Shown: positions 42,978 to 52,037 of the stretch, one piece after another
Position numbering within the stretch: position 1 is the first letter of the stretch
Layout of the letters: every line of letters starts with the position of its first letter
Origin: Bacteroidales bacterium
GTDB taxonomy: Bacteria; Bacteroidota; Bacteroidia; Bacteroidales; Marinilabiliaceae
DNA length: 64,000 nucleotides
Assembly (NCBI GenBank): GCA_024401295.1
Contig: JAKSLG010000004.1
Span: forward strand, 84,345-148,344
Reading direction: 5' to 3'
Position numbers and translations under genes: made by a program
The notes under the pieces: model-generated
Told to the model about the DNA's origin: nothing
The model's database searches: none
Seen by the model: only the letters and a program-made list of their open reading frames with translations

Positions 42978-43723
42978 CAGATGACGCGCTGATAAGTTTG
43001 CAACATGTCTGTGCCGGATATGAAGGCCGCACCATTGTGAGCGATGTTTCAATCGACATACGCAACAACGATTTCGTGGCTTTCATCGGACCTAACGGCG
43101 GTGGCAAAACGACGATCATACGCGTCATGCTCGGGTTAATCAAGCCCGACAGCGGCGAAGTCAATCGCATCAATGGACTGAAAATTGGTTATTTGCCACA
43201 ATCAAACGATATTGACCTCTCGTTTCCTATCAGTGTCATCGATGTCATCATGTCCGGACAGCTCGATGGCAACAGACTCTTCCCGCCAAAAAACGTCAGA
43301 CAAAAAGCCGAGGAATTACTCGAATTCGCGCAACTCAGCGAATTGCGCAACCGCCCTATCGGCGAACTTTCCGGCGGACAAAGACAGCGTGTCTTCCTTT
43401 GCCGTGCTCTCATGGGAAATCCGCAGATGCTGATTCTTGACGAACCGGTAACCTACATGGACAAGGTCTCGGAGACAAATCTCTATCGTCTCCTGCCGCA
43501 GCTTGCCAAGCAGATGGCCATCGTGCTCGTCTCGCACGACATCGGCACCGTTGCACCATTTGTCAAGACAATTGCGTGCATCAACCGCACGCTCCACTAT
43601 CACGCAACAAACAAGATTTCCGACGAGATTCTTCGCGTTTACGACTGCCCTGTGGAAATCGTAAGCCACGGACCGGTGCCACATCGAGTGCTCGGAATAC
43701 ACAAATATCTGCCAAATGATTGA
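42974..43723 (+). CDS. znuC: Metal ABC transporter ATP-binding protein
   Basis: 249 aa. Walker A GPNGGGKTT (39-47), signature LSGGQRQR (132-139) and Walker B LILDEP (153-158), with the switch histidine in VLVSHDIG. GGGK in the P-loop is typical of ZnuC/MntB-type ATPases. It powers import through the ZnuB-like permease next to it. It overlaps znuA by 4 nt and znuB by 8 nt. Confidence 0.94.
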   Translation: MTDDALISLQHVCAGYEGRTIVSDVSIDIRNNDFVAFIGPNGGGKTTIIRVMLGLIKPDSGEVNRINGLKIGYLPQSNDIDLSFPISVIDVIMSGQLDGNRLFPPKNVRQKAEELLEFAQLSELRNRPIGELSGGQRQRVFLCRALMGNPQMLILDEPVTYMDKVSETNLYRLLPQLAKQMAIVLVSHDIGTVAPFVKTIACINRTLHYHATNKISDEILRVYDCPVEIVSHGPVPHRVLGIHKYLPND

Positions 43724-44516
43724 GTCGATTTTCACATATCAATTCATGACCAATGCCATTCTTTCGATGATTTTTCTATCGATTGTGGCAGGCATTGTCG
43801 GCACATATATCGTTGTCCGTCGAATGGTTTTCGTCGCAGGTGGCATCACACACGCCAGCTTTGGTGGCATCGGCATTGCCTGCTATCTCGGAATGCCTCC
43901 GCTCATTGGCGCGCTCCTCTTTGCCGTTCTGACTGCCGTTGGCATTGAAACGCTGGGCGACAAAGGAAAAGTCCGTCCCGACAGCGCAATAGCCATGCTT
44001 TGGTCGCTTGGAATGGCCATCGGTGTCCTCTTCATGTTCATGACGCCGGGCTATTCGTCGAATCTCATGGGATTCATGTTTGGCGATGTTCTCGCCGTCA
44101 GCAGTGCCGATGTCATTGCATCTGCCGTCGCCGCTTTTACGCTTGTCATCGTGGCTGTCATTTTTCGCCGACCAATACTCTACGTCGCCTTTTCGCCATC
44201 GTTTGCCTCGCTGACTCGCTGGCATGTGCGTGCCATAAGCATACTAATGTCCATTGCCGTTGCCGTCTCGCTCGTCATGGCCATCAAGGCTGTGGGCATC
44301 ATTCTCGTCCTTTCGCTCTTCACGATTCCGCAGTCAATATCTAACCTTTTCGTGAAAAACATGGGTCATATGATGATTCTCTCATCAATCATTGCACTCA
44401 TCGGCAGTCTCAGCGGACTGGCGGTCGCATTTGTCTTCGACCTTCCGGCCGGAGCTGCTATCACAGCATTTCTGACAATCGCTTTTCTGATTGTCAAACT
44501 CTGCATTCGTAAATAA
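43716..44516 (+). CDS. znuB: Metal ABC transporter permease
   Basis: 266 aa, ABC-3 family. Seven to eight membrane segments; the early GIVGTYIVVRRMVFVAGGITHASFGG region (in parts: GTYIVVRRMVF and GGITHASFGGIG) is the hallmark, and AIKAVGIILVLSLFTIPQS follows near residue 190-210. It forms the channel for the metal in the inner membrane. It is the last gene of the lytTR-znuABC operon; the terminator behind it is mainly oriented for the opposing LRR gene. Confidence 0.94.
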   Translation: MIESIFTYQFMTNAILSMIFLSIVAGIVGTYIVVRRMVFVAGGITHASFGGIGIACYLGMPPLIGALLFAVLTAVGIETLGDKGKVRPDSAIAMLWSLGMAIGVLFMFMTPGYSSNLMGFMFGDVLAVSSADVIASAVAAFTLVIVAVIFRRPILYVAFSPSFASLTRWHVRAISILMSIAVAVSLVMAIKAVGIILVLSLFTIPQSISNLFVKNMGHMMILSSIIALIGSLSGLAVAFVFDLPAGAAITAFLTIAFLIVKLCIRK

Positions 44517-44530
44517 GTTTCGTTCATTAC

Positions 44531-44565
44531 AAAAAATACGGCACCAAGCAAAAGCCCGGTGCCGC
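44531..44565 (-). terminator. Terminator after the LRR protein gene
   Basis: CGGCACC (44539-44545) pairs with GGTGCCG (44558-44564), with a T-run on the minus strand. It lies between two convergent units and may work for both. Confidence 0.75.
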
Positions 44566-44597
44566 ATGTCATTTCTAATTGACGTTCGACGTCATCG

Positions 44598-47500
44598 TTA
44601 CTTCACAATCGTTTTCTTGCCATTAATGATATTGATACCCTTTTGAGGTTCCGCAAGTTTGCGGCCCATGATGTCATATACTCCCTCGACAATAGGTTTA
44701 TTACTGATAAAGATATCCTTAATTCCATCGCCAATGCCGAAGATTGCCGTCAAATCAAAATCCTTATCAACAGTAATCATTCGTGGATTATAGAGGACGC
44801 CATCGCTCCATTTCTGGAAATAATAACCATTTTCTGGAATGGCTGTCAAAATCACGTTTGTACCTTTTTCATACTGACCTGCACCCTCAACTGTTCCATT
44901 CACGGCACTGACATTGACTGTATATGTTGAAGAAGTATGAGTGCCAAGTTCAAAATATGCTCTCACGATCAAATCGTCGGTGAGTAACACTTCTCGCTTA
45001 GCTTCAGTACTTCCATCGCTCCATTTCACGAAATGATAGTTCTCTGCAGGCTTGGCCTCGAAGATGGCCGACTTGTCACAACTTGGCATCTGGCTAATCG
45101 AAACAGTTCCCGTAAGGTTGTTATTGCTGATGGCCATGAAGTCATAAATAAATCCTTCGCTGAATTTAAATCCCGTAATCCTCCATCCTTCTGCTTCACT
45201 ATACGCGGTTGACGATCCACACGGAACAATCACATTAACTTTGCTAGAGATTATTCCGCTGAAAGAATTCGAATACACGTTGATTGGTGTAGGATTCTTA
45301 CAGATGATTCGATTGAGTGAAGAACACTGGTTGAATGCGGAAGTTGAAATGCTTGTTACCGACGAAGGTATTGTTATTTCTTTGAGATTTGTATTTCCTG
45401 CGAAAGCAGCATATTCTATAGCCGTGACTCCTTGCGGAATTATCACAGACTCAAGATTCTCACAGTTGTTGAAAACATGACTACCCAAAGATTTCAATGT
45501 TTCAGGAAGAGTTACTGCCTTGAGCGCTGTAAAACCTTGGAATGTAGCATCGTCAATACTCTTGACATTTTCAATCTCTACGTATTCTACTTCTGTTATA
45601 GGCAAATCACCCCACCCTCCCTTGTTTTGATATACGCCAAGGTCACAATAGCCATAGCCAAAGATATACAGTGTCTTCTCTTCCTCATCGTAATAATAAT
45701 AGGAGTCACATCCTGGCATTCTTACTACGTTCACATTGGCAGGAGCAAAACATGCTGTCATTGTCAGGTTATAATTAATCGAATGAATCTCTGCCTCTTC
45801 ATGCGTATCTCCATTGCTCCATATCACAAACTGAGCTCCTTTGTTAGCTGTTGCCTTTACCTTGGCTTCTTTTCCACATTCCGGCAAATTTACAATCTCT
45901 GCCTTGCCCATCGATGGATAATTAACATCAACTTTAAAGTCGTATGTGAAAACCTCGTTGAAAGTCAAACCAGAATACTCCTTACCCCATTCAGATACAT
46001 AATTTTCCATGCTTCCGCAAGGAACATCAACCAATGCTTTTACACCGAAAAAAACATCACTTTCCAAGCTAATAGGTTCAGTTGCTTTACATTGTATTGT
46101 CTTTAGTTTTTCACACCATTTGAATGCTTCTTTGCCGATTGATGTCACCGAAGCAGGAATTGTAACGGATGTTAAACCTGAACTAAAAAACGCGCTTTCT
46201 TCAATTGATGTCACTGAATTTGGAATATCGACGGATGTAAGCTTCGGACAGTAAGCAAATGCATTACCTCCAATTTTTGTCACTGAAGAAGAAATTGTAA
46301 CGGACGTGAGATTCGAACAGAAAGCAAATGCATTATCTCCAATTGTTGTCACCAAAGCAGGAATTGTAACGGATGTTAAACCTGAACTAAAAAACGCGCT
46401 TTCTTCAATTGATGTCACTGAATTTGGAATATCGACTGACGTAAGATTCGAACAGTAAGTAAATGCACGCGGTCCTATTGTTGTTACCGAAGAAGGAATT
46501 GTAACGGACGTGAGATTCGAACACATATAGAATGCAAATGATCCTATCTCTGTTACCGAGTTAGGAATGGTTATTTCTCTTAGCTTTCCACAGTATTGGA
46601 ATGCATTTGATCCAATTGTCGTCACTGAAGAAGGAATTGTAACGGACGTGAGATTCGAACAATCTGAGAATGCGGCTTCTCCAATAGTTGTCACTGAATT
46701 TGGAATAGTAACAGATGTCAAATTCGTACAACCCCTGAATGCATTGTCTCCTATTGTTGTTACTGTATTTGGAATAGTCACCTCTTTTTCATTTCCAACG
46801 TATAGAACGAGACGTGTTTTCTCTTTGTCAGCATAGACGAAGTCTCCATCGACAGTACCATTGACAATACATGCACCCCATGGACTTCCTGTTGCACTTC
46901 CGCTATATATTAGTGCATGTTTACGTTTATCAAACGTATAATCAATCTCATCGACGGTATTTGGAATAGTTACTATTTTCTCCTTTCCCCTATATGCCAC
47001 AAGTTTTGTTTTCTCCTCATCGGCAAAGACAAAATCTCCATCGACAATACCATTAAGAATGATTGCACCCCATGGACTTCCTGTTGCACTTCCATCATAT
47101 GTAAACTTTCCTGCAAAACCTAAGAATGCATTGTTTTCGATCGTTGTCACTGAAGTAGGAATTGTGACAGATGTTAAACCTGAACTTATAAACGCTCTAT
47201 CTCCAATTGATGTCACTGTATTTGGAATATCAAGCGATGTTAAACTTGAACAACCCCAGAATACACCGTCTGCAATTGTTGTAATTGAATTTGGAAGAGT
47301 TACTGATGTAAGACTCGTACACCAAATGAATGCATCCGATCCTATTGTCGTTACTGAATTTGGAATATGGACAGATGTCAGACTCGAACAATATGAGAAT
47401 GCAGAGCCTGCAATTGTCGTCACTGAAGTTGGAATATCAACGGATTTAAGACTAGAACAGTCATAGAATGTACTATATTCGATTGATGTCACCGAATTTG

Positions 47501-47918
47501 GAATGGTAACAGATTTCAGACTCGAACAGCCATTGAATGCAGCAGGTCCAATGAATGTCACCATATCAGGTATATCGATCGATGTCAGACCTGAACAGCC
47601 TTCAAATGCTGACTGACTTATCTGTTTCACGGAAACGGGTATGGTAACAGAGGTCATACTTGTACATCCTAGGAACGCATTTATTCCTATTTCAATGACT
47701 TCATACTCTTCACCATTATAAGTTACCGAACCAGGAATCACGGCATTAACCAAACCTTGATAATTGACAGATTTTTTTTCAGATTCAAACGTGACCTTGA
47801 CAGTCTTTTTCCAATAGTCATCAATTTCGTAATATAATCCTTTGACGTTGAATCTGGCCTCTGCTTTGGCTGCAAAACAGCATAGAAGTACCAAACAAAG
47901 AGATGCTATTTTTTTCAT
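44598..47918 (-). CDS. BspA-like leucine-rich repeat surface protein (LRR_5)
   Basis: 1106 aa. Signal peptide (MKKIASLCLVLLCCFAAKAEA), then at least 20 repeats of about 23 residues of the BspA/Treponema type, e.g. 'LTSVTIPNSVTTIGxxAFxxCSx', in a main block at about residues 75-600 and a smaller one at about 770-890. Between repeats lie beta-sandwich inserts with SATGSPWGA and VDGDFVFADEEKT, present in two copies. The tail contains Big/lectin-like strands with 'KWSDG' motifs, and the C-terminus ends in VYDIMGRKLAEPQKGINIIN followed by a GKK-type end, a form known from Prevotella secreted proteins. It is probably a secreted or surface adhesin. Its repeats are prone to recombination. Confidence 0.92.
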   Translation of the reverse strand: MKKIASLCLVLLCCFAAKAEARFNVKGLYYEIDDYWKKTVKVTFESEKKSVNYQGLVNAVIPGSVTYNGEEYEVIEIGINAFLGCTSMTSVTIPVSVKQISQSAFEGCSGLTSIDIPDMVTFIGPAAFNGCSSLKSVTIPNSVTSIEYSTFYDCSSLKSVDIPTSVTTIAGSAFSYCSSLTSVHIPNSVTTIGSDAFIWCTSLTSVTLPNSITTIADGVFWGCSSLTSLDIPNTVTSIGDRAFISSGLTSVTIPTSVTTIENNAFLGFAGKFTYDGSATGSPWGAIILNGIVDGDFVFADEEKTKLVAYRGKEKIVTIPNTVDEIDYTFDKRKHALIYSGSATGSPWGACIVNGTVDGDFVYADKEKTRLVLYVGNEKEVTIPNTVTTIGDNAFRGCTNLTSVTIPNSVTTIGEAAFSDCSNLTSVTIPSSVTTIGSNAFQYCGKLREITIPNSVTEIGSFAFYMCSNLTSVTIPSSVTTIGPRAFTYCSNLTSVDIPNSVTSIEESAFFSSGLTSVTIPALVTTIGDNAFAFCSNLTSVTISSSVTKIGGNAFAYCPKLTSVDIPNSVTSIEESAFFSSGLTSVTIPASVTSIGKEAFKWCEKLKTIQCKATEPISLESDVFFGVKALVDVPCGSMENYVSEWGKEYSGLTFNEVFTYDFKVDVNYPSMGKAEIVNLPECGKEAKVKATANKGAQFVIWSNGDTHEEAEIHSINYNLTMTACFAPANVNVVRMPGCDSYYYYDEEEKTLYIFGYGYCDLGVYQNKGGWGDLPITEVEYVEIENVKSIDDATFQGFTALKAVTLPETLKSLGSHVFNNCENLESVIIPQGVTAIEYAAFAGNTNLKEITIPSSVTSISTSAFNQCSSLNRIICKNPTPINVYSNSFSGIISSKVNVIVPCGSSTAYSEAEGWRITGFKFSEGFIYDFMAISNNNLTGTVSISQMPSCDKSAIFEAKPAENYHFVKWSDGSTEAKREVLLTDDLIVRAYFELGTHTSSTYTVNVSAVNGTVEGAGQYEKGTNVILTAIPENGYYFQKWSDGVLYNPRMITVDKDFDLTAIFGIGDGIKDIFISNKPIVEGVYDIMGRKLAEPQKGINIINGKKTIVK
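46151..46436 (-). repeat. Exact 82-nt direct repeat with 204-nt period inside the LRR gene
   Basis: 46151-46232 and 46355-46436 are identical base for base. The period of 204 nt is 68 codons, about three LRR units, so a recent in-frame duplication or gene-conversion event has spread a three-repeat block. The flanking repeats are diverged. Confidence 0.9.
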
Positions 47919-47945
47919 AGAATATTAATTATGTTATCGATGGTG

Positions 47946-47953
47946 CAAATGTA
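47946..47953 (-). promoter_or_regulatory. -7 box TACATTTG for the LRR gene
   Basis: TAnnTTTG match; RNA start near 47939, about 21 nt before the ATG at 47918. It lies just downstream of the ilvC terminator. Confidence 0.45.
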
Positions 47954-47965
47954 GGAAAAAAGCAT

Positions 47966-48000
47966 GAAAAAAAAGCAAACCACCTTCCGATGGTCTGCTT
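47966..48000 (-). terminator. Terminator after ilvC
   Basis: 12-bp stem on the minus strand (48000-47989 with 47984-47973, two G-T wobbles), a 4-nt loop and a run of eight T. Confidence 0.8.
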
Positions 48001-48023
48001 CTATATTTATCGTCAACCGAGAA

Positions 48024-49067
48024 TTAGTTGTTCTCAGGACGGAGCTTACGAACTGTAACAGCAGTCTGCCACATCTCAGACTCGCGGAGAGCCTTGAGCT
48101 CCTTCTCGAGGCCTTCACGATAGTTAGGCTTAGAGTTAGAGTCGATAGAGATCTGAGCTTCGTTACCGCACTTAACGTTAGCGTAGAGCTTCTCAACAAC
48201 AGGCTTGCAAGCGTCGTGGAAAGGACCCATCCAGTCGAGAGCACCGCGCTGTGCAGTTGTAGAGCAGTTAGCATACATCCAGTCCATACCGTTCTTAGCG
48301 AAGAGTGGCATGAGTGACTGAGTGAGCTCTTCAACAGTCTCGTTGAAAGCCTCAGATGGAGTGTGACCATTCTCGCGGAGAACTTCGTACTGAGCGAGGA
48401 GGAGACCCTGGATAGCACCCATGAGTGAGCCACGCTCGCCTGTGAGGTCAGATGTAGCCTCGCGCTGGAAAGTAGTCTCGAACATGTAGCCAGAACCGAT
48501 ACCGATACCGAGAGCAAGTGTACGATCGAGTGCCTTGCCTGTAGCATCCTGGTAAACAGCGTATGAAGAGTTCAAACCACGACCCTCAAGGAACATTGAG
48601 CGGAGTGATGTACCAGAACCCTTAGGAGCTACCATGATAACGTCGATATCCTTAGCAGGAACAACGCCAGTGCGGTCGTTCCAAGTGATTGCGAAACCGT
48701 GTGAGAAATAGAGTGCCTTGCCTGGCTTCAAGTAGTTCTTGAGAGTTGGCCATACAGACATTACAGCAGCGTCTGAAAGGAGGCACATGATGATAGAAGC
48801 CTTATCTGCTGCTTCTTCGATGCTGAAGAGTGTCTCGCCTGGAACCCAGCCGTCAGCAACTGCCTTGTCATAAGTCTTACCAGCACGCTGACCAACGATT
48901 ACGTTGAAGCCATTGTCGCGGAGGTTGAGTGACTGACCTGGACCCTGAACGCCATAACCGATAACTGCGATTGTCTCGTCCTTGAGGATCTGACGTGCCT
49001 TCTCGAGAGGGAACTCTTCGCGTGTCATTACTTCTTCAATGACACCACCAAAATTCATCTTTGCCAT
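48024..49067 (-). CDS. ilvC: Ketol-acid reductoisomerase
   Basis: 347 aa, class I length. NADPH-binding GYGVQGPGQSLNLRDNG at residues 37-53, the VAPKGSGTSLRSMF segment, SDLTGERGSLMGAIQG with the metal-binding aspartate/glutamate, and a C-terminal knot region with NETVEELTQSLMPL. It converts acetolactate or acetohydroxybutyrate to the dihydroxy acid for valine, leucine and isoleucine. It has a full consensus promoter of its own and is separated from ilvDBN by a GH3 gene and two promoters. Codon use is more biased than in the neighbours, as expected for a highly expressed enzyme. Confidence 0.97.
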   Translation of the reverse strand: MAKMNFGGVIEEVMTREEFPLEKARQILKDETIAVIGYGVQGPGQSLNLRDNGFNVIVGQRAGKTYDKAVADGWVPGETLFSIEEAADKASIIMCLLSDAAVMSVWPTLKNYLKPGKALYFSHGFAITWNDRTGVVPAKDIDVIMVAPKGSGTSLRSMFLEGRGLNSSYAVYQDATGKALDRTLALGIGIGSGYMFETTFQREATSDLTGERGSLMGAIQGLLLAQYEVLRENGHTPSEAFNETVEELTQSLMPLFAKNGMDWMYANCSTTAQRGALDWMGPFHDACKPVVEKLYANVKCGNEAQISIDSNSKPNYREGLEKELKALRESEMWQTAVTVRKLRPENN

Positions 49068-49108
49068 TTTGTATTATTATGTTTTGTTGAAATTTTCAAT
49101 ATTTGTTG

Positions 49109-49139
49109 CAAAATTACTCTACAATTTTCATATTACAAA
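49109..49139 (-). promoter_or_regulatory. ilvC promoter, full consensus
   Basis: On the minus strand TTTG (49139-49136), a 19-nt spacer and TAATTTTG (49116-49109). RNA start near 49102, leader about 35 nt with no leader peptide or hairpin, so ilvC does not share the attenuator of ilvDBN. Confidence 0.65.
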
Positions 49140-49193
49140 AATAAGGTGCAACAAATTTCGTTATTTTATCCTTTAAATGACTTCATGACAGAT

Positions 49194-51812
49194 TTATCGG
49201 CGAATTGCGAGTTTCATCGACTTGAGTTTTTCGTCGGCCGACGATGAGCCGTAATAAACGACATACTCGCCGTCGAGCACCTGCATACGCTGCGAAGCGT
49301 CGTCGAATGTCGCGAAGCTTGTCCATGGCATTACGATGTGAGCGTTTGCTTTCTGACCCTGTGGAACAAAAACACGCTGGAATGCTCGGAGTGTCTTGAC
49401 CGGACCTTCTGTGTCGCCTACACGACGGATATAAACCTGAAGAACCTCTTCGCCATCCATTGAGCCTTCGTTGGTGATGTCAATGTCGAGGGTGAAGTTC
49501 TGGCCAAAACGCAATGTGTCTGTCGATGCTTGTGCATCTGACATTGCATACGTTGTATAGCTCAAGCCATGACCGAATGCAAAGAGAGGTTTCTGTGTCA
49601 TGTAGCGATATGTGCGGCCTTTCATCGAATAGTCGAGGAAATCAGGCATCTGCGATGTGCTTTCGTAGAATGTTACAGGGAGATGGCCCGATGGGTTTGC
49701 TTCGCCCATGAGGATGCGTGCAAGTGCCTCGCCACCTTCCTGACCAGGATACCATGCCTGAACAATGGCGTCGCATTTTGATGCCTCATGCTTGAGAGCA
49801 ATGGCCGAACCGGAATAGTTGACGAAAACGAGCTTCTTGCCTACGCTTGCAAGAGCATCGACAATCTCCTGCTGAACTTTTGGCAACTCGATGACTTCGC
49901 GGTCGCCACCACGGAATCCTTCCGCATCAACCGGCATCTCTTCGCCTTCAAGACTTGGCGAGAGACCACCGCAATAGAGTATCACATCAACATCTTTGAC
50001 CTTTTCGACAACGTCGTTCAGATTTGTGTTTACAATCTCTGCAAGATCGATGCTGAGGCTGTTATCGGCCTCGCCGCCGGCATAGAGCACTTCTATGTCA
50101 TACGACTTGCCTTTTTCGAATTTGAGTTCGCCTACATTGCGTGTCATTCGCTGATGTGTTGTCGAAGAGATTGTATCGCCATCAACAACAATTTTCAGCT
50201 TACTCATCGTATGGCGGAAACGGAATGTTGCAACGCCATCGTGATCAGGAGTGAATGTCGACTGATATTTTGCACTGAAGCTATGAAGCTGAACACCAGC
50301 TGCTACGGCTGTTCCGCCCTGTGTGCTGAAACGTATAGGTGTCGATGCCTGAGCTGTTGCGGCAACTTCACCGTTCATATTTGGATTGTTCCAATATTTT
50401 GCGCCAAAACCTGTTGCATTATCGCTCTTGCACTGCGCCCACAGGCTCTTGAGTGTTGTGTGGCTAACGAGTGTTCCAAGCTGTTCATAGACAACATTGT
50501 CTGCGCCAAGACGCTCCTCTATTGACTTCAAGAGCGTAGATGTCTTGCGAGGCACACCGTTGTAGTTGCCCCACTGCATTACCGAGTCGTTGGCATTAGG
50601 ACCGAGAACAGCCACTTTCATGCCCTTCTTCAATGGCAATGCATTGTTGTTGTTCTGCAAGAGAACGATGCTTTCGAGAGCCATCTTGAGAGCCACGTCG
50701 GCATGCTTCTTTGAAGATACACAGTCGTTTGCAATCTGTGGGAATGGGTCGATGTCGTCCATGATGCCAAGCTCAAAACGTGCCTTGAGAAGACGACGGA
50801 CCGATACGTCAATCGAAGACTCGTCGATACGTCCGTTGCGGACAGCCTCAACAAGTGTGCGGAAATCAGAACCGCACTCGATGTCCGTACCATTGCGGAC
50901 AGCTGCCGCTGAAGCATCCTCGGCATTTTCATGCGTCTCATGAGCTCCCTTATTATAGAAGTCGTTAACTGCCCAACAGTCTGTTGTCACGATGCCATCG
51001 AAACCCCATTCGTTGCGCAATATCTGCTGAAGAAGCTTATCGCTGCCACAACATGGCTCGCCTTCGTAGCTGTTGTATGCACACATCACCTCCTTAACTC
51101 GGCCTTCCTGCACAAGTGCCTGGAATGCAGGCAGATATGTCTCGCGAAGATCGCGTGCGCTTATGTTGGCCGCATCGAATGAATGGCGACACCATTCCGG
51201 ACCTGAATGCACGGCAAAATGCTTTGCACATGCATGTGTCTTGTCATATTGCGTGTTGACACCCTGCAAACCTCTCACGACCGACACGCCCATGCGCGAT
51301 GTCAGATAAGGGTCTTCGCCGTATGTCTCCTGGCCTCTACCCCATCGTGGGTCACGGAAAATGTTGATGTTTGGTGTCCAGAAAGTAAGTCCCTGATAGC
51401 GCTTGTAGCTATCCTGCGCGGCAAACTGGCGATGCTTGGCTCTCGCCTCGTCGCTGACAACATCGAACATCTCTTCAACGGCATCCGGGTCGAATGTGGC
51501 TGCCACACCGATGGCCTGAGGGAAAACTGTTGCCTCGCCGGCACGTGCCACACCGTGAAGTGCCTCGTTCCACCATTCGTATGGCTTGATGCCAAGTCGC
51601 TCAACCGGTTGCGAGTCGTTCATCATGAGCGAAACTTTCTCTTCGAGCGTCAATCGTGCCAAGAGGTCATCGGCACGCTGCGAAGCGCTGAGGTTGGTAT
51701 CCTTATATGCCATATACTCCGTTTCACCCGCTTTATTGGTGACGCATGAAGTTACTCCAAGACAGAACGAAGCCAGCATGATGCTACCAACGATGTAAGA
51801 TTTTTTTCTCAT
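49194..51812 (-). CDS. Glycoside hydrolase family 3, beta-xylosidase/beta-glucosidase type, with PA14 insert
   Basis: 872 aa lipoprotein (lipobox VTSC, cysteine 23). The GH3 N-terminal barrel shows TPNINIFRDPRWGRGQETYG (in parts: NIFRDPRWGRGQETY), KHFAVHSGPE near 197-206 and GFDGIVTTDCWAV with nucleophile Asp278. The GH3 C-terminal sandwich is interrupted by a PA14-like segment (about 470-600: GAKYWNNPNMNG), and a fibronectin-like domain follows (FGHGLSYTTYA...). It removes terminal xylose or glucose from oligosaccharides in the periplasm. I start it at ATG 51812, in front of the signal peptide; the longer frame to 51917 adds 35 unlikely residues and overlaps the promoter. It is a single gene between ilvN and ilvC. 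Confidence 0.93.
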   Translation of the reverse strand: MRKKSYIVGSIMLASFCLGVTSCVTNKAGETEYMAYKDTNLSASQRADDLLARLTLEEKVSLMMNDSQPVERLGIKPYEWWNEALHGVARAGEATVFPQAIGVAATFDPDAVEEMFDVVSDEARAKHRQFAAQDSYKRYQGLTFWTPNINIFRDPRWGRGQETYGEDPYLTSRMGVSVVRGLQGVNTQYDKTHACAKHFAVHSGPEWCRHSFDAANISARDLRETYLPAFQALVQEGRVKEVMCAYNSYEGEPCCGSDKLLQQILRNEWGFDGIVTTDCWAVNDFYNKGAHETHENAEDASAAAVRNGTDIECGSDFRTLVEAVRNGRIDESSIDVSVRRLLKARFELGIMDDIDPFPQIANDCVSSKKHADVALKMALESIVLLQNNNNALPLKKGMKVAVLGPNANDSVMQWGNYNGVPRKTSTLLKSIEERLGADNVVYEQLGTLVSHTTLKSLWAQCKSDNATGFGAKYWNNPNMNGEVAATAQASTPIRFSTQGGTAVAAGVQLHSFSAKYQSTFTPDHDGVATFRFRHTMSKLKIVVDGDTISSTTHQRMTRNVGELKFEKGKSYDIEVLYAGGEADNSLSIDLAEIVNTNLNDVVEKVKDVDVILYCGGLSPSLEGEEMPVDAEGFRGGDREVIELPKVQQEIVDALASVGKKLVFVNYSGSAIALKHEASKCDAIVQAWYPGQEGGEALARILMGEANPSGHLPVTFYESTSQMPDFLDYSMKGRTYRYMTQKPLFAFGHGLSYTTYAMSDAQASTDTLRFGQNFTLDIDITNEGSMDGEEVLQVYIRRVGDTEGPVKTLRAFQRVFVPQGQKANAHIVMPWTSFATFDDASQRMQVLDGEYVVYYGSSSADEKLKSMKLAIRR

Positions 51813-51847
51813 CTGTAGATTTTTTTTTTCGATTGTTTTTGTTCTTG

Positions 51848-51855
51848 CAAAAGTA
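51848..51855 (-). promoter_or_regulatory. -7 box TACTTTTG for the GH3 gene
   Basis: TAnnTTTG match; RNA start near 51841, leader about 30 nt. It excludes the upstream in-frame start at 51917. Confidence 0.45.
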
Positions 51856-51974
51856 ATAATAAACCTTACAAAAAAAAACTGCCTGCAAGTATTATTGCAA
51901 GCTGTCAAAAAAATCATCTTTTGTCAAAAACGTGGCTCTGTTCGGCGTCGGATCTGGACTTTGTTGAACTTTAC

Positions 51975-52007
51975 AAAAAAAGCAGCACCGGGAAATGCCA
52001 GTGCTGC
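51975..52007 (-). terminator. Terminator of the ilvDBN operon
   Basis: 10-bp stem on the minus strand (52007-51998 with 51991-51982, one wobble), a 6-nt loop and a run of seven T, 31 nt after the ilvN stop. It separates ilvDBN from the GH3 gene. Confidence 0.85.
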
Positions 52008-52037
52008 AAATATGAGATCTGTTTATCAGAATTGTGC

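Noticed and set aside
46118-47693. Regularly spaced repeats that might suggest a CRISPR array
   Set aside because: The 69-nt period is that of LRR codons in one open frame; units are diverged and there are no spacers.
47915-48547. 210-aa open frame on the minus strand overlapping the 3' half of ilvC
   Set aside because: Out-of-frame shadow of ilvC; Ser/Leu-rich composition from biased ilvC codons.
49068-49108. Second leader peptide/attenuator in front of ilvC
   Set aside because: The short leader holds no ORF rich in Val/Leu/Ile and no alternative hairpins.
49788-50525. 245-aa open frame on the plus strand
   Set aside because: Antisense of the GH3 gene; cysteine-rich composition typical of a shadow frame.
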